DNA from: an uncultured Chloroflexota bacterium
GTDB taxonomy: Bacteria > Chloroflexota > Limnocylindria > Limnocylindrales > Limnocylindraceae
Reading direction: 5' to 3'
Assembly (NCBI GenBank): GCA_903851225.1
Contig: CAINNT010000020.1
Location: 1-6,551, forward strand
Length of the DNA: 6,551 nucleotides
Part shown: positions 1 to 5,292 of the stretch, piece by piece
Position numbering within the stretch: position 1 is the first letter of the stretch
Layout: every line of letters starts with the position of its first letter
Translations under genes and position numbers: made by a program
Notes under the pieces: generated by a model
The model's input: the letters and a program-made list of their open reading frames with translations, nothing else
Databases searched by the model: none
Told to the model about the DNA's origin: nothing

Positions 1-1526
1 CGGCCGCATCGGGGAGCGGCGACGGCGTCGCCTGGTTCAGCGGAACCTCGATGGCGACACCAGTTGTTGCCGGGGTCGCCGCACTGGTGCGTCAGGCAAA
101 TCCGACCTGGACGCCGAGCCTGATCAAGTCGGCACTGATCAACACCGCAAAGTCGGTAGGGAGCGAGATCCCGCTCCGTTCTGTCGGTGCCGGACGGGTG
201 AACGCCTTGAACGCCGTGAAGGCAAAGGTGACGATCGACGCCGGACCGAATGCCACGCTCAGCTACGGCATGGTCTACGGCGATGCGAGCGCGACTCTGA
301 CACGCAACCTCACCTTCAAGGTCACAAACAAGGGCACAACCTCCGCGGGTTACAAGTTCGCTGTTGCCGCGGCAACGGGGTTCGCGATCCCGTACGGGGT
401 CACCCTCAAGGTGTACAACGGCTCGACAGCACTAACCAGCAGCAGCACTGTCACGATCGGAGCCGGTGCCTCGAAGACTCTCACCCTGCGCCTCACGGCC
501 AGCGCTGCAGGACAGAAGCGCTTCGCGCCGCAATACAACCTCGACCCGACCGATGGCCTGATCTCGGAACTGAGTGGCGCGCTCAACGTCGTAGTCACCG
601 CAACCGCATCCGGCAAGCCGACGCTTCGACTGCCGGTGATCGGCTTCCTGCGACACACCGAACGTTTCAGCTTCAGCGAGGCCGCCGGAACGCTCAGCGG
701 CTCGATCACCTCGGGGACGAACGACGCCCAAGAGGCTGATGGGACCGCGCTTGCAGTTTCTGTAATTCCATATGTCTGGCTCGGTCGAGACGGCCGAGAA
801 CGGGTTGGCAATGGTGCCGACATCAAGAACGTCGGATACAACGCACGAATAGGTGATAACTGGGCTTCGGTGCCATCGGGTGAAGGATGGCTTGACCTCG
901 TCATCACCTCATGGGATCAAACGTGGAATATCGCGATGAACGAGATTGACATCGCCTTTGATGCTGATGTCAACGGGGTAGCCGACCAGACCATCGTTGT
1001 GGCTGACTACGGACTGGTCACGAGCGGTTATGCCGATGGCGTGCCAGGATGTTTCTACGTTGACGCCCTGAACTGGTGGGAGCTTGGCGCAGGTACGCTA
1101 TTGACCTTGGATTCAGCAGACTGTCAGATCTACGCGCCGGCGGGAAGCAGCGCAATCGGTATATCTATTGGTCAATGGGCGGCGTGGGACTACGCGAACA
1201 CGCACGGCGCACAATTTGTGGTCACTACCTACAACGGCGGTGGTTGGGATTCCGATGTGACGCAACAGTACAAAGTGAGCTTCAACGAGGTAGCGTCGGC
1301 GGCAACCTACGCATCCACAATGGACTGCCACGTCGGCCTCTATGTGGATGGGTGCGCATTAGTCTTTGATGCGGCGGGTACTTCCGGGTCTATTTCCAGC
1401 GTGCCGGTCGACGGCGACGGCGATGACGGCTGGGGTACAGACAGCCTTGGTTGGCTTCTCTGGAACGACTGGCACGCCGGCCCGACCACGGAGATCTACG
1501 AGGTGCTGATCTCGCCACCGCTCTGA
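1..1526 (+). CDS. Subtilisin-like (S8) serine protease, C-terminal part (5' end outside window)
   Basis: The open frame runs in from the left edge (first full codon at base 3) and stops with TGA at 1524-1526, giving 507 visible residues. SGTSMATPVVAGVAALV (bases 39-89) is the catalytic-serine signature of family S8; the Ser codon is at 48-50. The Asp and His of the triad lie off the window. The catalytic domain ends near base 225. Bases ~228-653 encode a beta-rich Fn3-like domain with the repeated Ser/Thr/Gly strands common behind secreted subtilases. Bases ~660-1523 encode a tail I do not recognise, with four cysteines (codons at 1050, 1122, 1326, 1353), a calcium-loop-like DADVNGVAD (960-986) and an acidic DGDGDDG (1410-1430). 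Disulphides plus possible calcium loops fit an extracellular protein. I see no C-terminal membrane anchor or sorting signal. ATG 51 lies inside the active-site motif and is not the start. The substrate is unknown; a peptide or protein-degrading role is inferred from the family. Confidence 0.95.
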   Translation, partial: AASGSGDGVAWFSGTSMATPVVAGVAALVRQANPTWTPSLIKSALINTAKSVGSEIPLRSVGAGRVNALNAVKAKVTIDAGPNATLSYGMVYGDASATLTRNLTFKVTNKGTTSAGYKFAVAAATGFAIPYGVTLKVYNGSTALTSSSTVTIGAGASKTLTLRLTASAAGQKRFAPQYNLDPTDGLISELSGALNVVVTATASGKPTLRLPVIGFLRHTERFSFSEAAGTLSGSITSGTNDAQEADGTALAVSVIPYVWLGRDGRERVGNGADIKNVGYNARIGDNWASVPSGEGWLDLVITSWDQTWNIAMNEIDIAFDADVNGVADQTIVVADYGLVTSGYADGVPGCFYVDALNWWELGAGTLLTLDSADCQIYAPAGSSAIGISIGQWAAWDYANTHGAQFVVTTYNGGGWDSDVTQQYKVSFNEVASAATYASTMDCHVGLYVDGCALVFDAAGTSGSISSVPVDGDGDDGWGTDSLGWLLWNDWHAGPTTEIYEVLISPPL

Positions 1527-1533
1527 TCGGTGA

Positions 1534-1562
1534 GGCTGCGCGTCAGCGATTGGCGCGCAGCC
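1534..1562. terminator. Perfect 9-bp GC-rich stem at a convergent gene junction, possible bidirectional terminator
   Basis: GGCTGCGCG (1534-1542) is the exact reverse complement of CGCGCAGCC (1554-1562), with an 11-base loop. The protease gene ends 7 bases to the left. The nuclease gene, coming from the right, ends inside the loop (its TGA is the complement of 1543-1545), so the right arm lies in its last codons. Only 16 bases separate the two convergent stop codons, so a single hairpin could stop both transcripts. Neither strand has a T-run after the stem, so this is not a textbook intrinsic terminator. U-less hairpins are reported in high-GC bacteria, but function here is inferred. Confidence 0.5.
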
Positions 1563-3555
1563 ACCCCAGCACGAGCGACATCGAGCGGCAGTCGGCGGCG
1601 TTGTATTCGGCGCCGGCGCGGAAGTAGTCGTAGTCAGCGAGCCGCTTCCCTTCGATCGCAGCGAGCGCATCGGCGGTGTAGGCCGCGGCCATCGCGCCCA
1701 TGCCGTCGGCTGGGCCATCACCCCATGAAACGTCGATGAGCCCCTCGGCGCGCATCGCCTTGGCAATGTCCTTGAGGCCGAAGCCATACGCGCCGCGCAC
1801 GCTTACGGGCACCTTGTAGACAAGCTCGTCAAACGCATCGAACCAGCCGATCTCATCGGGGAGCGACCAGGTTGGGTGGCGGCCAGCGGCCGAGTCGGCG
1901 GCGGTGAAGAGCAGGTTTCGCTCTGCCGGTGACCAGTGCACGATGCGAGTGGAACCCCAGGCAAGATCGAGTGCACGTCGCCATGCGTCCATGAAGGCGA
2001 CCCAGGCGTCGAGCACCGCGCGCTCCGAAGTGGCGTTCAGGCGATCTCCGCTCCACTGCCCAAAGGCAGGGAACCAGGATGCGTCTTCGGTACGTGGGGT
2101 AAAGAGGCGTTCCCCCACGCTGGCACCAGCGGCGGTTGCTGCGGCAATCTCGTTGGCGGTTGGTTCACGGCCATCAACAGTAACCAGGCAGCCGATCTGG
2201 AAGATGCACGATGCGCCGCCAACGCTTGGCAGCTTGGTGAAATCATCGTTCAGGTTCCCCGAGTTCTCAAAATCGACGTGGAACTCGATGCGGGCTGGCG
2301 TTCGCCAATGCGCGTCGTCACGAAGTTCAATTCGATGCGGGAGAACCTTGGCGTTGGCCTCGGCAGTGGCGGGCACGTAATTGGCGGCGAGCACGGCGGC
2401 GAGTCGGCGCGGTCGCGCATCACCGGTAACCCCAAGTCGATCTGGGCTGAGGCCTGGCTCGTCGCGACGCTTGATGCCGGCGGCGAGCGCCGCATCGCGC
2501 AGGTCAGGGCCAACCCCCGGAAGGTAGGTGAGCTCGCCGATCTCACGGGCGATCTTGCGCTTCGCCTCGCTCCACGGCTGATCCTGATCGGCGTTCATGT
2601 TCGGATAGAGCTCGGTGCGCGTGGGTCGTGGCAGCGCATCCCAGGTCGCGCCGTCGCGACGTACGGTGCGGATCCACTCCACGGCTCGGCCCACCTCAAC
2701 AGCCAGTGGAACTTCGTCGTCACGGGTGCTCTCGCGCTCCACCGGCACACGAGCCAGCCGTTCCAGTGCGCCACTCCCCCGCCCCTTGCTGCTCATCCAG
2801 GTGCGACCGAGGAGGAAGGCATCAGCCGGGCAGTACCCCTGCAGCCGAGCGATCGCGGCGGTGTACACAAGGACCTGGCCGGCATAGTGCCGATGCGAGC
2901 TGCCAGCGAATCCGCTCACCGAGAGATCAAGCGTCGAGAACTTCACATCAACCACCACATAGTGCCACGGTGGTGCGTCGCCACCCTCTGGAGCCAGGGC
3001 GGGCGCGGAGATTGACGCCTCACTCGGATCAATCACTCCGGGAATCAGTCGCTCCAGTGCATCGCTGCGCACCAACAGGTCAATAGCGCCATAGGTGCGA
3101 TCTTCCGGATTGCGCACCACAGCCTGCTCGATCAGCTCGACCCCTTCGCGCATCGCGGCAAAGGTTTCCTCCGCAGCGGCTAGGGTCCGAGTCGCCTGCC
3201 AGCCATCGGAAATCTTGCGGTGTGACGACACCTTCGGCTCCAGAATCTCGAAGATCCGCTCTTCGAATCGATTCCCCTGCGCAAAGAGCAACTCGCGCAA
3301 ATCGTAGGGGCTCGGCGGATCCGCATCTGCACCGGCATCTTTGGCAAATCCCTTGCTGGTGCCGTGCACCTCAAGCCAGTCGAGGAGTGGATCGCGCCGC
3401 AGCCAATTGCGCGTCTTCGATGCCGAGACCCACTCACGCCACGCGGCGCGGTCTGATGGATCTGGGTTGCGAACCTCGCCGTCATCAGCGGTTGTGATCG
3501 CCGCAATGCCCGTGACTGGCGGTGGGGTTGCGCGATAACGTCGAAGGTCGTCCAT
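1543..3555 (-). CDS. TM0106/COG2251-type nuclease: RecB-like PD-(D/E)XK domain plus DEDD/RNase H-like domain (670 aa)
   Basis: Two putative nuclease domains sit in one chain. The N-terminal part (residues ~85-255) carries the RecB/PD-(D/E)XK signature: an acidic helix GNRFEERIFE (94-103), YGAIDL with Asp159, DVKF with Asp203 and Lys205, and the QxxxY element Gln227/Tyr231. Residues ~338-362 (GELTYLPGVGPDLRDAALAAG) look like a helix-hairpin-helix turn that may bind DNA. The C-terminal part (~423-670) resembles a DnaQ/RNase H-like exonuclease: VDFE (Asp428, Glu430), VHWSPAE (539-545), GFGLKDIAKA (591-600) and YNAADC (Asp655). This order matches the COG2251 predicted nucleases. The protein is probably cytoplasmic, acting on DNA or RNA; its true substrate is unknown. 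No helicase or ATPase domain is fused. The ATG at 3555 is the only NTG start before an upstream in-frame stop. It lies 5 bases after the transporter stop, behind a G-run too close to be a good ribosome site, which suggests translational coupling. The stop falls in the junction hairpin loop. Confidence 0.85.
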   Translation of the reverse strand: MDDLRRYRATPPPVTGIAAITTADDGEVRNPDPSDRAAWREWVSASKTRNWLRRDPLLDWLEVHGTSKGFAKDAGADADPPSPYDLRELLFAQGNRFEERIFEILEPKVSSHRKISDGWQATRTLAAAEETFAAMREGVELIEQAVVRNPEDRTYGAIDLLVRSDALERLIPGVIDPSEASISAPALAPEGGDAPPWHYVVVDVKFSTLDLSVSGFAGSSHRHYAGQVLVYTAAIARLQGYCPADAFLLGRTWMSSKGRGSGALERLARVPVERESTRDDEVPLAVEVGRAVEWIRTVRRDGATWDALPRPTRTELYPNMNADQDQPWSEAKRKIAREIGELTYLPGVGPDLRDAALAAGIKRRDEPGLSPDRLGVTGDARPRRLAAVLAANYVPATAEANAKVLPHRIELRDDAHWRTPARIEFHVDFENSGNLNDDFTKLPSVGGASCIFQIGCLVTVDGREPTANEIAAATAAGASVGERLFTPRTEDASWFPAFGQWSGDRLNATSERAVLDAWVAFMDAWRRALDLAWGSTRIVHWSPAERNLLFTAADSAAGRHPTWSLPDEIGWFDAFDELVYKVPVSVRGAYGFGLKDIAKAMRAEGLIDVSWGDGPADGMGAMAAAYTADALAAIEGKRLADYDYFRAGAEYNAADCRSMSLVLGWLRANR

Positions 3556-3560
3556 TCCCC

Positions 3561-4505
3561 CTACGATCGCACGCGGAGTGGCTTTGTGCCGCTCGAGGAC
3601 TCAAACGAGATCAGTGCCACGCCGCCCAGCAAGAGGAGTGCTCCGAAAGCGAGACCGGCATCAATGGCCTCGTTCAACACACTGACGCCGAGTGCCGCGG
3701 CGACAAGCGGTTGGAGGAAGAGGACGCCAGCGGCGAGTCGGGGTGGTGCTGCCACGTAGCCGCGATACCAACTGCTCCAGCCGATCGCTGTCGCGCCAAT
3801 GCCTAGGTACGCAATCGCCAGGAGCGTGACCGGGGCGGAGGCAGCGGCAAGGTCGATGCCGACGAGCGTCACCTCAGCGGCCGCGAACGGAGCGAGGAAC
3901 GGGATGGAAACGAGCGCGCACAGCGTCACCGCCGTTCGGGCGCCAACAGCCGACACAACCGGTCGCCCAAAGCTGGAGAAGAGGGCCCAGGATGCACCAG
4001 CCCCAATCAGCATGACGACACCAATCAGCCGTGCAAGTTCATCCTCGGATTCACCGCCGGTGCTTAGGTTGGCCGAGCGAAGTCCGAGTGCCGCGACACC
4101 CGCGGTGGCGAGCGCAATGCCCCCCCACGCCTGTCGCGGCACAGCAACACCCTCGATGAGGCGTCCAAAGATCAGCACGAAGACTGGAGTTGCCATGGTG
4201 ACCACGGAACCTTCGACTGCTGAGGTCAGCGCCGTGCCACCAAATTGCAAGAGCATCGACGCGGCAACCGCTGCCCCCGCCAGGAGCATTGGTCGCTTCG
4301 GGGCCAAGCTCCAGCCGAGAGATTCGCCTCGTGCCGCGGCGACCGCGACAAGGATCACCACGCCGATGACGATTCGGATCAGACTTAGTGTTGCCGGGGG
4401 CACTGCGGCAAACGTTTCTGCCGAGACGACGTACATCCCGCCCCACAAGGCTGCTGCAACGGCAAGGTCAAAGGTTGCCGCTTTTGTTATTCGACGGTCA
4501 GGCAT
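3561..4505 (-). CDS. EamA/DMT-superfamily transporter (314 aa, ten predicted helices)
   Basis: This is an inner-membrane drug/metabolite transporter with two EamA repeats. I place helices near residues 12-30, 37-57, 72-89, 96-116 and 126-142, then after a polar loop (143-157) at 158-177, 188-207, 224-243, 255-274 and 283-301. The first helix has the typical ALWGGMYV; the second repeat opens with GASWALFSSFGRP, and a conserved-type Glu279 (LNEAID) follows helix 9. The length of 314 aa is usual for the family, and the tail FESSSGTKPLRVRS is short and basic. DMT members export amino acids, metabolites or drugs; nothing here reveals the substrate. The ATG at 4505 has no Shine-Dalgarno sequence but lies 7 bases after a TACACT hexamer, consistent with leaderless translation. 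The gene reads into the nuclease gene with 5 bases between, so they are probably co-transcribed. The pairing of an exporter with a nuclease suggests no shared pathway. Confidence 0.95.
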   Translation of the reverse strand: MPDRRITKAATFDLAVAAALWGGMYVVSAETFAAVPPATLSLIRIVIGVVILVAVAAARGESLGWSLAPKRPMLLAGAAVAASMLLQFGGTALTSAVEGSVVTMATPVFVLIFGRLIEGVAVPRQAWGGIALATAGVAALGLRSANLSTGGESEDELARLIGVVMLIGAGASWALFSSFGRPVVSAVGARTAVTLCALVSIPFLAPFAAAEVTLVGIDLAAASAPVTLLAIAYLGIGATAIGWSSWYRGYVAAPPRLAAGVLFLQPLVAAALGVSVLNEAIDAGLAFGALLLLGGVALISFESSSGTKPLRVRS

Positions 4506-4512
4506 GCGAAGG

Positions 4513-4518
4513 AGTGTA
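4513..4518 (-). promoter_or_regulatory. Candidate -10 element (TACACT) for the transporter-nuclease operon
   Basis: On the minus strand TACACT (TAnnnT type) ends 7 bases before the transporter ATG at 4505. That would start transcription at or next to the start codon and give a leaderless mRNA. The best -35-like match is TAGACC (complement of 4538-4543), four of six to TTGACA but with a long 19-bp spacer. It overlaps the -10 of the opposite promoter. The placement is by eye. Confidence 0.45.
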
Positions 4519-4544
4519 GCCGCGAACCCTCCTGTTCGGTCTAC
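4516..4544. repeat. Imperfect dyad between the divergent -10 hexamers, possible operator
   Basis: GTAG (4516-4519) pairs with CTAC (4541-4544), and CGAAC (4523-4527) pairs with GTTCG (4534-4538), around a central CCTCCT. The three bases between the left half-parts and two between the right ones do not match fully. The outer arms overlap both candidate -10 elements, so a protein bound here would block both directions. Two similar promoters facing apart would also create some symmetry, so an operator is inference. No regulator gene is in the window. Confidence 0.35.
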
Positions 4545-4547
4545 GAT
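4542..4547 (+). promoter_or_regulatory. Candidate -10 element (TACGAT) for the unknown protein-Rieske oxygenase pair
   Basis: TACGAT (TAnnnT type) is followed by 6 bases and then ATG 4554, the spacing expected when transcription starts at the first base of the start codon. No Shine-Dalgarno sequence is present, which supports a leaderless start at 4554 over the in-frame GTG at 4548, which directly abuts the hexamer. I find no good -35 match: TAGCCG at 4517-4522 matches three of six with a 19-bp spacer. Confidence 0.5.
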
Positions 4548-4553
4548 GTGGGT

Positions 4554-5267
4554 ATGGTGTTACGACTCGACGAACAGCTACGGAGACCGGCCTTCACCCC
4601 GTCGGGTGATCAGCGTGCGGCATACGAAACCCACGGAACATCGTTTCTGCAATACCTCGCACGTCGTGCGGCAAAGAGCCGCATCTTGCTGCCGTTACGC
4701 GACCTCTTGGCGGTGAAGCGGCAAGGCGGCCCCGAATATGCTGCAGCACTCGCCTGTTTCGCCTACTACGCGGTTGCGGCCGCTACGACATACGGCAAGG
4801 GGTACCGTCAACCTGACTTCACCGGCGAACGGCAGGCAGAAGAGCGCGACCGCCAGACGGGTGCGCTCATCACCGCCCGCAGTGTGGGGGACGGTCGGAG
4901 CATTGCGGCCGAGGTTGATGTGAACCTGCCCGATATCGGCCAATTCCGTGGCAGTGAGCGAATTCTTGGCACCACCGTCGGACTCCGTGGACTCGGCATG
5001 GCGGCGCCATCGAACTTCTCGTTTGCCATTGACGACTCCGGCCACCGTGCTGGGCTCGCAGCGTGGTGGGGGGAGGCGCGCGGCACCATCACCACAGAGC
5101 TCGCCCCCTCCCTCCGTGGCACCACCATTCGCGCCTATGGGGAGCTTGTCCTGACCGGATCGGATGGCAGCCGCGGGCGGGCAGTCCTGAATCGTGACGG
5201 AGACCTCAACGTCGAAGTTACTGGGCCCGCCGGGGATCTCTACCGCCTCAACGCCCCGCTCAAGTAG
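4554..5267 (+). CDS. Uncharacterised 237-aa protein upstream of the Rieske oxygenase
   Basis: I do not recognise this family. The N-terminal half (residues 1-85) is basic and helical in character, with RRPAFTPSGDQR near the start, RRAAKSRILLPLRDLLAVKR at 37-56 and a mildly hydrophobic AAALACFAYYAVAAATTYG at 63-81. That could be a buried or amphipathic helix; it is weak for a membrane span. From ~110 the protein turns beta-rich, with glycine turns and alternating hydrophobics: EVDVNLPDIGQF (120-131), GLRGLG (143-148), FSFAIDDSGHRAGLAAWWGE (155-174), TIRAYGELVLTGSDGSRGRA (191-210) and LNVEVTG (218-224). This suggests a beta-sandwich or barrel that could bind a ligand. No catalytic motif or signal peptide is evident. 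ATG 4554 is chosen for its leaderless spacing; an in-frame GTG at 4548 would add two residues. The oxygenase ATG follows the stop by 25 bases on the same strand, so the two are probably co-transcribed and may share a substrate or pathway. Confidence 0.75.
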   Translation: MVLRLDEQLRRPAFTPSGDQRAAYETHGTSFLQYLARRAAKSRILLPLRDLLAVKRQGGPEYAAALACFAYYAVAAATTYGKGYRQPDFTGERQAEERDRQTGALITARSVGDGRSIAAEVDVNLPDIGQFRGSERILGTTVGLRGLGMAAPSNFSFAIDDSGHRAGLAAWWGEARGTITTELAPSLRGTTIRAYGELVLTGSDGSRGRAVLNRDGDLNVEVTGPAGDLYRLNAPLK

Positions 5268-5292
5268 CGCGACGTCGTGGCACCATAGCGGC

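Noticed and set aside
51..53. ATG 51 as the start of the protease gene
   Set aside because: The frame is open to the left edge and this Met belongs to the GTSMATP active-site motif, directly after the catalytic Ser.
1936..3015. A 359-codon open frame on the plus strand opposite the nuclease gene
   Set aside because: It is antisense to a gene with clear nuclease motifs and its translation shows no family motif; long antisense frames are expected at this GC level.
3799..4716. A 305-codon plus-strand frame opposite the transporter
   Set aside because: The translation is low-complexity Ala/Thr/Arg-rich, as expected from the reverse of a hydrophobic membrane gene, and it runs across the divergent promoter.
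5281..5286. CACCAT as a -10 element for the Rieske gene, 6 bases before its ATG
   Set aside because: Only three of six bases match TATAAT and the leading TA is missing; the 25-bp gap fits co-transcription better.
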